From positions 62,001 through 126,000 of the forward strand of contig NZ_JALBGV010000005.1 in the NCBI RefSeq assembly GCF_023006505.1: 64,000 nt of DNA, read 5' to 3'. The number at the start of each line of letters is the position of its first letter. The first letter of the stretch is position 1. Shown here piece by piece: positions 1 through 8,165 of this stretch. This DNA comes from Neorhizobium sp. SHOUNA12A (GTDB lineage Bacteria > Pseudomonadota > Alphaproteobacteria > Rhizobiales > Rhizobiaceae). Below the pieces are notes generated by a model. It made no database searches. It was not told the DNA's origin and saw nothing but the letters and a program-made list of their open reading frames with translations. The position numbers were made by a program, and so were the translations under genes.

Positions 1-918
1 GTTGAACGTCACACGGGCCTGTCGATCTTCTGCCACGTCGTTCTGCTGATAGGCGCGGCAATCGTCTGCATGCCGCTCTATTTCGCCTTCGTCGCCGGTT
101 CGCTGACGGTCGGCGAGGTGCAGCAGGTGCCGTTTCCGCTGGTTCCAGGCGGCCATTTCGTCGAGAACACCGTCCTTGCCTGGAACGAAGGCCAGTTCAG
201 CCGGCTCTATGTCAATTCCGTCATCGTCACGGTCGGCATTGTCGTCGGCAAGCTCACGGTCTCGCTGATAGCCGGTTTCGCGGTCACCTATTTCCGCTTT
301 CCCTTCCGCATGACCGCTTTCTGGCTGATCTTCATCTCGCTGATGCTGCCGGTCGAAGTCCGCATCATCCCGACCTATGAGGCGGTGGCCGACGCCGGCG
401 GGCCGCTGCGGTCGTTGTTCGACGCTATCGGCCTGACGGGCTTCATTGCCGACAGGACCGGCTATCAGCTCGACGCGGCGCTGCAATGGAACATGATCAA
501 CAGTTATGGCGGCCTCATCCTGCCGCTGATCGCCTCGGCGTCCGCGACCTTTCTGTTCCGCCAGTTCTTCCTGACCGTGCCGGACGAACTCTGCGAGGCG
601 GCCAAGCTCGATGGCGCCGGTCCGTTGAAATTCTTCTGGGATGTGCTGTTGCCGCTGTCTCGCGCCAATATCGCGGCGCTGTCGATCATCCTCTTCCTCT
701 ACGGTTGGAACCAGTATCTGTGGCCGCTCCTCTTCACCACCGAGAAGACGATGGCGACGGCGATGATCGGATTGAAGGACCTGATCCCGGTTGCCGACGC
801 CCAACCAGCCTGGAACATCGCCATGGCCGCCTCTTTTTTTGTGATGGCGCCGCCCGCGCTCGTCATCCTTCTGATGCAACGCTGGTTCACCAAAGGTCTG
901 GTAGACTCCAGCAAATAG
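1..918 (+). CDS. ugpE: sn-glycerol-3-phosphate ABC transporter permease UgpE (5' end just outside window)
   Basis: Inner-membrane permease of the UgpBAEC importer for glycerol-3-phosphate and glycerophosphodiesters. The frame is open from base 1 and the first residues (VERHTGLSIF) align with the start of enterobacterial UgpE, so probably only the initiator Met is missing. About six membrane segments are visible. The EAA loop that contacts the ATPase reads EAAKLDGAG near residues 199-207, and the C-terminus (QRWFTKGLVDSSK) matches the UgpE end. Compared with my memory of E. coli UgpE there is an insertion of about 25 residues near residues 130-155, between two membrane helices. The ugpQ-like gene follows 16 bases later. 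No UgpC ATPase lies between them, so ugpC must be elsewhere. Confidence 0.93.
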   Translation, partial: VERHTGLSIFCHVVLLIGAAIVCMPLYFAFVAGSLTVGEVQQVPFPLVPGGHFVENTVLAWNEGQFSRLYVNSVIVTVGIVVGKLTVSLIAGFAVTYFRFPFRMTAFWLIFISLMLPVEVRIIPTYEAVADAGGPLRSLFDAIGLTGFIADRTGYQLDAALQWNMINSYGGLILPLIASASATFLFRQFFLTVPDELCEAAKLDGAGPLKFFWDVLLPLSRANIAALSIILFLYGWNQYLWPLLFTTEKTMATAMIGLKDLIPVADAQPAWNIAMAASFFVMAPPALVILLMQRWFTKGLVDSSK

Positions 919-934
919 AAATGAGGTATTTCCA

Positions 935-1687
935 ATGACCAGTCCCATCATCGTCGGCCATCGCGGCGCCCGCAATCTCTGGGCGGAGAACAGCCTGACC
1001 GGCTTTCGCAACCTTCTCGACCTCGAAGTCGAATCGGTCGAATTCGACGTGCACCTGAGCGCCACCGGCGAACTCCTCGTCATCCATGACGCGACGCTCG
1101 ACCGCACTACCGAACGCTCTGGCCGGGTAAGCGAACTTGCCGCCGGCGAATATCGCTCGGTGATCCTCAAGGGCACCGATGAGCACATCCCGACGCTTGA
1201 AGACGTGCTCGAAATCTACGCTCCGACCGGCCTCGAACTGCATGTGGAACTGAAGGCCGACGCCGACGGCAAGCCCTATGAAGACCTCGAAGCCAGGGCC
1301 GCGGCGATGCTCGATCGTTTCGGCGTGGCCGACAACTCCTTCCTGACCAGCTTCAGCAGTGAAGTCCTGAAGACGATCGGCGAGGTCGCGCCGCATATCC
1401 GCCGGCTGTCGTCGCTCAATCACAAATCCGTCCAGGCTCTCGGCTTGCGCCAGTCCGTCGAAGCCATGCTGCGGGTCTCCGACGTGCTGGCGATCGAAAA
1501 GGCGCTGCTTCTGGAGGAATGGGAATTGCTCTCCGCGCTTGTCCCACCCGAAAAGCTCGGCGTCTGGGTTCCGAACGAATTGGAAGACCTGTCCTTCTGG
1601 CTTAAGCGCCCGCTCCGCCAGATTACCACTGACCGCCCGGACCTTGCGGTCAAGGCTCGCGAAGGACTGTTCGATGCCGCTCATTGA
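935..1687 (+). CDS. ugpQ: glycerophosphodiester phosphodiesterase UgpQ
   Basis: Hydrolyses glycerophosphodiesters to glycerol-3-phosphate and an alcohol, normally in the cytoplasm after Ugp uptake. The 250-residue protein is one GDPD TIM-barrel. Visible signatures are H9-R10-G11 at the N-terminus, the metal ligands E36 and D38 (EFDVH) and the catalytic H51 (VIHD). No signal peptide is seen, which fits a cytoplasmic UgpQ. The ATG at 935 has a GAGGT element a few bases upstream. It is probably cotranscribed with ugpE (16-base gap), and its 3' end overlaps the PhoD-like gene by 14 bases. Confidence 0.93.
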   Translation: MTSPIIVGHRGARNLWAENSLTGFRNLLDLEVESVEFDVHLSATGELLVIHDATLDRTTERSGRVSELAAGEYRSVILKGTDEHIPTLEDVLEIYAPTGLELHVELKADADGKPYEDLEARAAAMLDRFGVADNSFLTSFSSEVLKTIGEVAPHIRRLSSLNHKSVQALGLRQSVEAMLRVSDVLAIEKALLLEEWELLSALVPPEKLGVWVPNELEDLSFWLKRPLRQITTDRPDLAVKAREGLFDAAH

Positions 1688-3197
1688 TCGTCGAGGCCTG
1701 CTACTGGGCGGATTGGCGGCGGCTGCCATCTGGCGGCCGCTCGGCTCCGCACGGGCGGCGAGCTTCAGCACCGATCCTTTCGCTCTCGGTGTCGCCTCCG
1801 GCGCGCCGAGGGCCGACAGCGTCGTCCTCTGGACGCGGCTGATCCTGGAGAACGCATCGCCCGCCGCCGCCGATCCCTTTGCCCCGGCGCCGAAGCAGAA
1901 CCTCGATCCGATCGACGTGGAGTGGACGGTCGCCGAGGACGAGGCTTTTTCAAAGCCGGTCCGGTCAGGCCTATTCCGTGCAGTCCCCGAATTCGCCCAT
2001 TCCGTGCATGTGGAGGTGAAGGGCCTTCAACCCGGCCGCTGGTATTTCTACCGCTTCCGCTCCGGTAATGCGGAAAGCCCGGTCGGCCGCACCCGAACAG
2101 CACCGGCGGACAGCGTCAATTCGCTTCACCTCGCCTTCGCCTCCTGCCAGCAATACGAGCAGGGTTTCTACAGCGCCTATGCCGACATGGCCGCCCGCGA
2201 CCTCGATCTGGTCGTCCATCTCGGAGATTACATCTACGAGCGGAGTTATGGTGCGCAGCTCGTGCGCAAGCACGAGACCGGCATACCATCGATGCTCTAC
2301 GAATTCCGCGACCGTTATGCGCTCTACAAGTCCGACCCGCAACTGCAGGCAGCCCACGCCGCCTTTCCCTGGCTCGCCGTCTGGGACGACCACGAGGTCA
2401 CCAATAATTACGCCAATGACCGTGCCCCCGACGCACCGAACCCGGCGGAGTTTCTAACCCGCCGCCGCGCCGCATATCAGGCCTGGTTCGAGCACATGCC
2501 CGTACATCCGAGCCTTGCTGCCGGGTTCGATGCGCTCCGCATCTACGATCATTATCGGTTCGGCAATCTGGCTGGCGTGACGCTTCTCGACACGCGGCAA
2601 TACCGCTCGCCGGAACTCGAAGGTTCCGCCGGCGACGATCGGCCGGAGCGGACCATGCTCGGCCCGGCGCAGGAAGAATGGCTGGGCAAGACGCTCGGTG
2701 CCGGCCGCGCGAAATGGAACATCATCGCCCAGCAGACCCTGCTTGCCGAACGCGACACCAAGGCCGGGCCCGCTACGGCATACAATCTCGACGGCTGGGA
2801 CGGCTATCGCGCCGCCCGCGGTCGTCTGCTGGAGGCGGTGCAGACCTCGGCGGTCGAGAACCCCCTAATTATCGGCGGCGATCTGCACGCCTTCTACGCC
2901 GCCGACGTGAAGCGCGACTTCGCCGACGAGAAAGCCCGGGCAATCGCCAGCGAATTCGTCTGCGGCTCGATCACCTCGGACGCGCCGTCTGCCGCAAGCC
3001 TTGCGACCGCACTTGCCGAAAACCCGCATCTCAAGTTTGCCTCGGACAAGCATGGTTATGCGATCATGCGCTTGAGCGAGAGGTCGGCCGAGGTGGATTT
3101 CATCGGTGTCGCCGACCGCAAGCAGCAGAACTCCCCCGCCTCCGTTTTCCAGAGCTTTGCCGTCGCCGACGGTGCAGCCGGCGTCAATCGGCTTTGA
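1674..3197 (+). CDS. phoD: PhoD-like alkaline phosphatase/phosphodiesterase, Tat-exported
   Basis: 507-residue metallophosphoesterase of the PhoD family, expected to release phosphate from mono- or diesters outside the inner membrane. The N-terminus (MPLIDRRGLLLGG) is a twin-arginine signal followed by an Ala-rich core and an AxA-type cleavage region. The family core is clear: FASCQQYEQGF, then HLGDYIYE with metal ligands, VWDDHEVTNNYAND, and GGDLHAFYAAD near the C-terminus. I chose ATG 1674 because GAAGGA precedes it and the Tat motif begins at once; a longer frame back to 1539 only reads through ugpQ. The overlap with ugpQ suggests translational coupling in a phosphorus-scavenging operon. 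Confidence 0.92.
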   Translation: MPLIDRRGLLLGGLAAAAIWRPLGSARAASFSTDPFALGVASGAPRADSVVLWTRLILENASPAAADPFAPAPKQNLDPIDVEWTVAEDEAFSKPVRSGLFRAVPEFAHSVHVEVKGLQPGRWYFYRFRSGNAESPVGRTRTAPADSVNSLHLAFASCQQYEQGFYSAYADMAARDLDLVVHLGDYIYERSYGAQLVRKHETGIPSMLYEFRDRYALYKSDPQLQAAHAAFPWLAVWDDHEVTNNYANDRAPDAPNPAEFLTRRRAAYQAWFEHMPVHPSLAAGFDALRIYDHYRFGNLAGVTLLDTRQYRSPELEGSAGDDRPERTMLGPAQEEWLGKTLGAGRAKWNIIAQQTLLAERDTKAGPATAYNLDGWDGYRAARGRLLEAVQTSAVENPLIIGGDLHAFYAADVKRDFADEKARAIASEFVCGSITSDAPSAASLATALAENPHLKFASDKHGYAIMRLSERSAEVDFIGVADRKQQNSPASVFQSFAVADGAAGVNRL

Positions 3198-3220
3198 CGC
3201 CTCACCCAAGTTGGACTTTC

Positions 3221-3904
3221 ATGCAGATAGATCTCCTGATTTTCGATTGTGACGGCGTCCTGATCAACAGCGAGCCGATCGCCAGCCGCACGCTTGCCAA
3301 GGCTCTGCAGGATGCTGGCGCCGCGATCACCACCGAAGAGGTGCTGGTCCGCTTCACCGGCAATTCGGCGAGCGTCATCCGCCGCATCTGCACCGAAGAG
3401 CTTGGCATTGCCGATCTGGATACGGTCCTCGAGGCCTGGCATCTCGATATCTATCCGGAATTCGCCCGCTCGCTGGAACCGATGCCCGGTATCGAAAGCC
3501 TCGTTCGCTCGTTACCGCATCGCAAATGCGTCGCCTCCAACAGTTCGACGGACCGGCTGTCGAAAAGCCTTGGTCTTTTGCCCCTCTGGAACGCTTTTGC
3601 GCCCTCCATCTTCAGCGCCGACATGGTGGCACGGCCGAAACCCGCGCCGGATCTCTTCCATCTCTGCGCCGAAACGCTCACCGTCGATGCGGCCCGTTGC
3701 GTCGTGATCGACGACAGCGCCCACGGGATCACCGGGGCGAGGGCGGCGGGCATGACGGCGATCGGCTTCGTTGATCCAGCAGACCCACGGCCCGGCCGCG
3801 TGAAAATCCTGGCGGAGGCCGGAGCCATTTTCGTGGCGACCGGTGCCGACGAGCTTGAGGAAGCGCTCGCCCGGCTGGAAGCCTCGCTCTCCGTGGACGC
3901 CTGA
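3221..3904 (+). CDS. HAD-superfamily phosphatase (phosphoglycolate phosphatase / beta-phosphoglucomutase-like)
   Basis: 227-residue haloacid dehalogenase hydrolase of the GPH/YieH-like branch. Motif I is FDCDGVLINSE with nucleophile D9 and acid/base D11. Motif II is the Ser in VASNSS, motif III the Lys in RPKPAPD, and motif IV the acidic pair in VVIDDSAHG. A helical cap lies between motifs I and II. It starts 23 bases after the PhoD-like gene, so it may belong to the same transcript. It probably dephosphorylates a small phosphoester brought in by the neighbouring transporters; the substrate cannot be read from the sequence. It lacks the extra features I would expect of phosphonoacetaldehyde hydrolase. 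Confidence 0.85.
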   Translation: MQIDLLIFDCDGVLINSEPIASRTLAKALQDAGAAITTEEVLVRFTGNSASVIRRICTEELGIADLDTVLEAWHLDIYPEFARSLEPMPGIESLVRSLPHRKCVASNSSTDRLSKSLGLLPLWNAFAPSIFSADMVARPKPAPDLFHLCAETLTVDAARCVVIDDSAHGITGARAAGMTAIGFVDPADPRPGRVKILAEAGAIFVATGADELEEALARLEASLSVDA

Positions 3905-3943
3905 GCGGCCACCTCACGAGCATCCGGCAATAAAAAATTTGAG

Positions 3944-3961
3944 GTGTCATCCGCCTGTAAA
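3944..3961 (+). promoter_or_regulatory. Pho-box-like PhoB site upstream of the ABC importer
   Basis: Two 7-mers, GTGTCAT and CTGTAAA, are separated by CCGC. This matches the PhoB direct-repeat layout CTGTCAT-N4-CTGTMAY with few mismatches. A possible -10 element (CTAAGA, 3971-3976) lies about 10 bases downstream, which is the usual geometry for PhoB-activated promoters lacking a -35. It implies phosphate-starvation control of the importer starting at 4018. Confidence 0.6.
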
Positions 3962-3990
3962 ACTCCGGCCCTAAGAAACGCCCAGCAAGA

Positions 3991-4006
3991 TTGCACGGCT
4001 GTGCAA
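3991..4006. promoter_or_regulatory. palindromic operator candidate (LacI-type)
   Basis: TTGCAC and GTGCAA form perfect 6-base arms around GGCT, just upstream of the AAGGGGG ribosome site of the gene at 4018 and downstream of the Pho-box-like promoter. The position suits a repressor road-block. The LacI regulator at 8166, the last gene of this run, is the obvious candidate to bind it. Confidence 0.45.
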
Positions 4007-4017
4007 AAGGGGGTTCG

Positions 4018-5151
4018 ATGGAACGGGACGGTTTTCTGGAATTGCGCGGTGTCGCCAGCCGTTATGGCGCCACGCAGGTTCTGACCGATATCGATCTGTC
4101 GATCGCCAAGGGCGAATTCGTGGCGCTGCTCGGTTCGTCCGGCTGCGGCAAGACCACGCTTCTGCGTCTGCTGGCCGGTTTCATCAGCCCGTCGGCCGGT
4201 GAAGTGAAGGTGCGCCATCGCGACGTGACTTACCTGCCGCCCGACAAGCGCGGCATGGCGCTGGTTTTCCAGTCCTACGCGCTTTGGCCACATATGACGG
4301 TGGCGCAGAACATCGGCTACGGGCTGAAGCTGAAGGGCATTTCTCGAACCGAGATCGCCACCCGCGTCGCCGCCATGCAGTCGCTGCTTGGCCTCGACGG
4401 GCTGGAGGCACGCAAACCGTCGGCGCTGTCCGGCGGTCAGCGCCAGCGTGTCGCGCTCGGCCGGGCGCTCGCCATCGATCCGGAAATCCTGCTGCTCGAC
4501 GAGCCGCTGTCCAACCTTGACGCCCGTATCCGCCTGACGGTGCGCCACGAGCTGCGGGCGCTGCAGAAGCGGCTCGGCATCACCGCGATCCATGTTACCC
4601 ACGACCGCGAGGAGGCTATGGTGATGGCCGACCGGATCGTCATCCTGAATGCCGGCAGGATCGCCCAACAGGGCACGCCGGAGGAAGTCTATAACCGTCC
4701 GGCCTCAACTTTCGTCGCCGCCTTCATGGGTGCCGAAAATGTGCTTTTCTTGAACGGTGCGCCACAGGGTGACCAGTTCGCGATCGCCGCCGGCCCGGCA
4801 AATACGGCCTGTTCCGTGCCGCTCCTCGGCCGTCCGTTGGCCGCCGGTCCGGTCGAAGCTCGCTTCCGCCCGGAGGCCGCGCGCCTTTTTTCGACCGACG
4901 ATATCGCCGTGATCGGCCCCGGCATCACCTTCGGGGGCGAGGTCGCCGCCGTCAGCTATCCCGGCGGCCATTGGCGTCATGTCGTCAAACTCGGCGATCA
5001 CGAGATCATGGCCGATGCCGAGCGCGCCTTCGAGCCGGGCGCCCGCGTCGCCGTGTTCGTGCCGGCTGAGGCGCTCTTTCTGTTTGGTTCGCCGGAGGCT
5101 GCTTCGGCCTCCCCTATTTCCCGGGCGCCATCCGAGAAAGTCCACGCCTGA
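4018..5151 (+). CDS. ABC transporter ATP-binding protein (polyamine/Fe3+/phosphonate-type importer)
   Basis: 377-residue ATPase of a type I importer. Visible parts in order: Walker A GSSGCGKTT (about residues 45-53), Q-loop VFQSYALWPHM, signature LSGGQRQRVALGRAL, Walker B LLLDEPLSNLD, H-loop THDREEA, then a C-terminal TOBE-like regulatory domain from about residue 240. ATG 4018 is preferred because AAGGGGG precedes it; an in-frame TTG at 3991 has no such site and lies in the palindrome. It heads a run with a binding protein, two permeases and a LacI regulator. Family alternatives (spermidine, ferric iron, thiamine, 2-aminoethylphosphonate) cannot be separated by sequence; phosphorus context favours a phosphorus compound. 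Confidence 0.9.
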   Translation: MERDGFLELRGVASRYGATQVLTDIDLSIAKGEFVALLGSSGCGKTTLLRLLAGFISPSAGEVKVRHRDVTYLPPDKRGMALVFQSYALWPHMTVAQNIGYGLKLKGISRTEIATRVAAMQSLLGLDGLEARKPSALSGGQRQRVALGRALAIDPEILLLDEPLSNLDARIRLTVRHELRALQKRLGITAIHVTHDREEAMVMADRIVILNAGRIAQQGTPEEVYNRPASTFVAAFMGAENVLFLNGAPQGDQFAIAAGPANTACSVPLLGRPLAAGPVEARFRPEAARLFSTDDIAVIGPGITFGGEVAAVSYPGGHWRHVVKLGDHEIMADAERAFEPGARVAVFVPAEALFLFGSPEAASASPISRAPSEKVHA

Positions 5152-5193
5152 CCTTTCGATACCTCTGCCTTTTCAACTCACGGAGAAGCACTC

Positions 5194-6327
5194 ATGAACA
5201 AGATGTCCTACGCAGCCTTCGCCGTCGTTTTCGCAGCCCTTCCGGTTCATGCCGAAGAGCTGACGGTTGCGACTGCCGGCGACCAGAACATGGTCGATTA
5301 CATCAACCAGTATCTCGGACCGCTTTTCGAGAAGACCTATCCGGGCAACACGGTTCGCGCCGTCGGCACCGGTCCTGGCGACGCAGGTTCGCAGAAGATC
5401 CTGGAGCGTTTCGACGCCCAGTCTGCCGCCAAGTCCGATAAGTGGGACGTCGACGTTGCCGTCGTCCACGAAAAATTCGTCGGCCCGATGGTGACCAAGA
5501 GCTATCTCGACAAGTATCGCGGCGACATCGACACCGGCAAGCTCGTCTCGCGCGACAACGCCAAGATGGCGCTCGGCACCAATGTCGACGGTTATGTCAT
5601 GCCGATGTTCAACAGCCAGACCGCGATCGCCTACAACCCTGCGCTCGTACCGAACCCGCCGAAGTCCTACGCAGAACTCGCAGACTGGGCCAAAGCCCAT
5701 CCGAAGCAGTTCGGTTATAACGGCATCAAGGGCGGCGCTTCCGGCGTTTCGTTCGTCATGGGCTGGATCTACGCCTTCGGCGGTGGTGATGCCAACACCC
5801 TGATGAACGGCCCGTTCAAGGAAGAGGAAACCAAGAAGTGGGATGCGGCCTTCAAGAGCCTCGCCGACTTCACCACCAATGCCACGCTGACGCCCGGCAA
5901 TGCCGGCACGCTCGACCTCCTGTCGCGCGGCGAAATCGCCATGGGCCCGGTCTGGGTCGACATGTTCTACTCCTGGCAGGCCAACGGCCAGCTGCCGCCG
6001 ACGATGAAACTCGTTCTGCCGGCGCCGGGCATGCCGGGTCAGCCGATGCACTATGTCCTGCCGGAAAAGGCAGCCCACAAGGCGCTGGCCGAGAAGTTCA
6101 TCGCGCTTGCCACCAGCCCGAAGGTCCAGGCCGAAGGCATCGTCAAGCGCTTCAACTGGTATCCGGGAATCGACGCGGACAAGGTAAAGGTCGAACTCGA
6201 CGACGCCACCTGGAACAAGCTATTCGTCGATATCTCGCCGGCCGACCTTGCTGCCAAGGGCAAGCCCTTCCCGATCGCGCCCTACAACACCGCGATCCTC
6301 GAAGCTTATGAGAAGTCTGTGAAGTAA
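5194..6327 (+). CDS. periplasmic extracellular solute-binding protein (family 1)
   Basis: 377-residue ligand-binding protein. The N-terminus is a Sec signal peptide ending VHA, with mature protein starting EELTVATAGDQN. The body resembles the polyamine/ferric/phosphonate cluster of binding proteins: an early GDQNMVDYIN strand-turn, the GxGPGDAG loop, VGPMVTKSYLDKY, and a late PEKAAHKALAEKFI segment. It follows the ATPase by 42 bases with GGAG upstream of the ATG. A large palindromic repeat lies immediately after its stop, which would favour higher levels of this protein than of the permeases. The ligand is unknown; a phosphorus-containing solute is my inference from the Pho-box-like promoter and neighbours. 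Confidence 0.9.
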   Translation: MNKMSYAAFAVVFAALPVHAEELTVATAGDQNMVDYINQYLGPLFEKTYPGNTVRAVGTGPGDAGSQKILERFDAQSAAKSDKWDVDVAVVHEKFVGPMVTKSYLDKYRGDIDTGKLVSRDNAKMALGTNVDGYVMPMFNSQTAIAYNPALVPNPPKSYAELADWAKAHPKQFGYNGIKGGASGVSFVMGWIYAFGGGDANTLMNGPFKEEETKKWDAAFKSLADFTTNATLTPGNAGTLDLLSRGEIAMGPVWVDMFYSWQANGQLPPTMKLVLPAPGMPGQPMHYVLPEKAAHKALAEKFIALATSPKVQAEGIVKRFNWYPGIDADKVKVELDDATWNKLFVDISPADLAAKGKPFPIAPYNTAILEAYEKSVK

Positions 6328-6339
6328 ACAGTCAGCGTC

Positions 6340-6478
6340 TGCCCCTCATCCGCCTGCCGGCACCTTCTCCCCGCTCGCGGGGAGAAGGACCAATGCCGCG
6401 CCCTCTCCGCCCGATTGACGGTCGGGTGGGGCACGTTCCCTCTCCCCGCATGCGGGGAGAGGGTTAGGGTGAGGGGCA
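6340..6478. repeat. Rhizobiales-type palindromic intergenic repeat element
   Basis: A compact repeat bounded by perfect 9-base inverted ends, TGCCCCTCA (6340-6348) and TGAGGGGCA (6470-6478). It contains an 11-bp stem with a CTCG loop at 6363-6388 and a 26-base perfect palindrome at 6438-6463. This is the 'cccctcatccg...ggggagaagg' type of element I know to be dispersed in Rhizobium, Agrobacterium and Brucella-like genomes. It lies between binding protein and permease, where it may stabilise the upstream mRNA end. Confidence 0.85.
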
Positions 6479-6500
6479 AACTTCAGCGAGCGTGAACCCC

Positions 6501-7322
6501 ATGCCAAAACGCCTCCTCGGTCTCCTCCTCGTGCTGCCGGCACTCGCGGTGATCGCCTTCCTTTTCATCCTGCCGCTGATCATGTCGGCGGTCGGCGCCT
6601 TTCAGGTGGAGGGGGCATTCGGCTGGGGTAATTTCACCAAGACCTTCGACCTCTATACCAAGGACATCATTTTCACCGTCGTGATCGTCAGCCTATCGAC
6701 GGTGCTGATCGGCATCGCCTCGATCGCGATCGGGGGGTATCTGACGCTCGGCGAACATCCGGTCGCGGTGGCGATCCTGCGCTGGCTCTACCGCTGGCCG
6801 ATGTTCATTCCCTTCATCGTCGTCGGCCAGATTCTACGCACGTTCCTGTCCAAGAACGGCATGATGAACAACACTTTCATCAACCTTGGTCTCATGACGC
6901 CGCTCGATGCGGTGAGCTTCCTCGACTGGCGCGGCATCGTCATCGCCTTCGTCTGGAAGCAGACACCGTTCGTGGCGCTGCTCGTCGCCGGTGCCATGGC
7001 CTCCATCAACCGCGATACGATCGAGGCAGCCCGCAATCTCGGCGCTTCGCGGCTGCGGCTCCTCGTCGAGATCGTCGTGCCGCAGGTGGCGATGACGCTG
7101 ACGGTCGGCCTCATCCTCTCCTTCATCACCATGATGTCGGTTCTCTCGGTGCCGCTGATGATCAACGCCCAGTCGCCGACCATGCTGACCGCCGATATCG
7201 CCTTCCGGGTCAATTCCTACGGGGATTACGGCGTCGCCAATGCGCTCGGCCTGATCTCGCTCGTGCTCGCCGCCTCCGTCGCATGGATCTACCTGCGCGC
7301 CAGCCTCAAGGAGCGCGCATGA
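6501..7322 (+). CDS. ABC transporter permease, first subunit
   Basis: 273-residue inner-membrane permease with about six membrane segments; the first is LLGLLLVLPALAVIAFLFIL. The ATPase-contact EAA loop is EAARNLGASRLRLLVEI, about residues 175-191. It pairs with the next gene to form the channel for the solute delivered by the binding protein at 5194. A GTG at 6492 is an alternative in-frame start and neither has a strong ribosome site; ATG 6501 was chosen because it begins with a typical positively charged MPKR before the first helix. Its stop overlaps the next start (ATGA), indicating translational coupling. Confidence 0.9.
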   Translation: MPKRLLGLLLVLPALAVIAFLFILPLIMSAVGAFQVEGAFGWGNFTKTFDLYTKDIIFTVVIVSLSTVLIGIASIAIGGYLTLGEHPVAVAILRWLYRWPMFIPFIVVGQILRTFLSKNGMMNNTFINLGLMTPLDAVSFLDWRGIVIAFVWKQTPFVALLVAGAMASINRDTIEAARNLGASRLRLLVEIVVPQVAMTLTVGLILSFITMMSVLSVPLMINAQSPTMLTADIAFRVNSYGDYGVANALGLISLVLAASVAWIYLRASLKERA

Positions 7323-8158
7323 CAGCCGCCCATAATCCCGCCGCCCGCAATCCTCTCGCGGCCCTCTGGTGGGTGCCGCGCGGCATCATCTTCGGGCCGA
7401 TGGCCTTCTTCATCTTCGGGCCGCTCTTCAACCTGCTGATCTGGACGGTGGCTGAGAAGTGGTATTTCCCCTACAGCCTGCCGCTGGAATACGGCTTCAG
7501 TTCCTGGGCGCGGGTGTTTGCACCGCGCGGCGGGGCGATGGAATCGCTCACCAATTCGCTGGTCGTGGCCCTGCTGACCGTTGTCGTGTCGCTCTTGTTG
7601 GCGATCCCGGCCGGCTACGCTCTGGCGCGGTTGAAACTGCCGTTCCGCGGCCTCATCCTGCTCGCCTTCCTCATTCCGCAGGCCTTTCCGAACCTAACGG
7701 TCTACGTCAACGTCGCCCGCATCTTCTACGAGATCAGGCTCAACGGCACGATTCCCGGCGTCGTGCTGGTGCATGTCTCGCACGGCCTCGTTTATGCGGT
7801 GTGGATCGCGACGGCCGCCTTTTCGGCGATCGACGCGGAGCTCGAACAGGCGGCGCGCAATATCGGCGCCGGAGCCTTCCGGGCTTTCCTCGACGTGACC
7901 CTGCCGCTCGCAGCACCCGGCCTGATGGCGAGCGCCATCTTCGTGTTCCTGGAATCGCTTGACGAGTTCACCGGCAGCTATTTCGTCGGCGCGCCTGATG
8001 TGAACATGCTGCCGCTATTGCTCTATACGACCGCCGCCGGCGGAAATTATCAGATAGCATCGATCACGGCCCTCTTGCTGCTCGTTCCCTCTCTGGTGTT
8101 CATGTTGATCGTCGAGCGATTCCTGAAGGCGGACGTCCTTTCGCGCGTGGGGCATTGA
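7319..8158 (+). CDS. ABC transporter permease, second subunit
   Basis: 279-residue permease with about six membrane segments and the EAA loop EQAARNIGAGAFRAFLD. The ATG at 7319 overlaps the TGA of the first permease, with AAGGAG seven bases upstream, so the start is well supported. Together with the genes at 4018, 5194 and 6501 it completes a full importer (binding protein, two permeases, ATPase). The next gene, a LacI regulator, begins 7 bases after its stop, so transporter and regulator are probably on one transcript. Confidence 0.9.
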   Translation: MTAAHNPAARNPLAALWWVPRGIIFGPMAFFIFGPLFNLLIWTVAEKWYFPYSLPLEYGFSSWARVFAPRGGAMESLTNSLVVALLTVVVSLLLAIPAGYALARLKLPFRGLILLAFLIPQAFPNLTVYVNVARIFYEIRLNGTIPGVVLVHVSHGLVYAVWIATAAFSAIDAELEQAARNIGAGAFRAFLDVTLPLAAPGLMASAIFVFLESLDEFTGSYFVGAPDVNMLPLLLYTTAAGGNYQIASITALLLLVPSLVFMLIVERFLKADVLSRVGH

Positions 8159-8165
8159 GGAAAGC

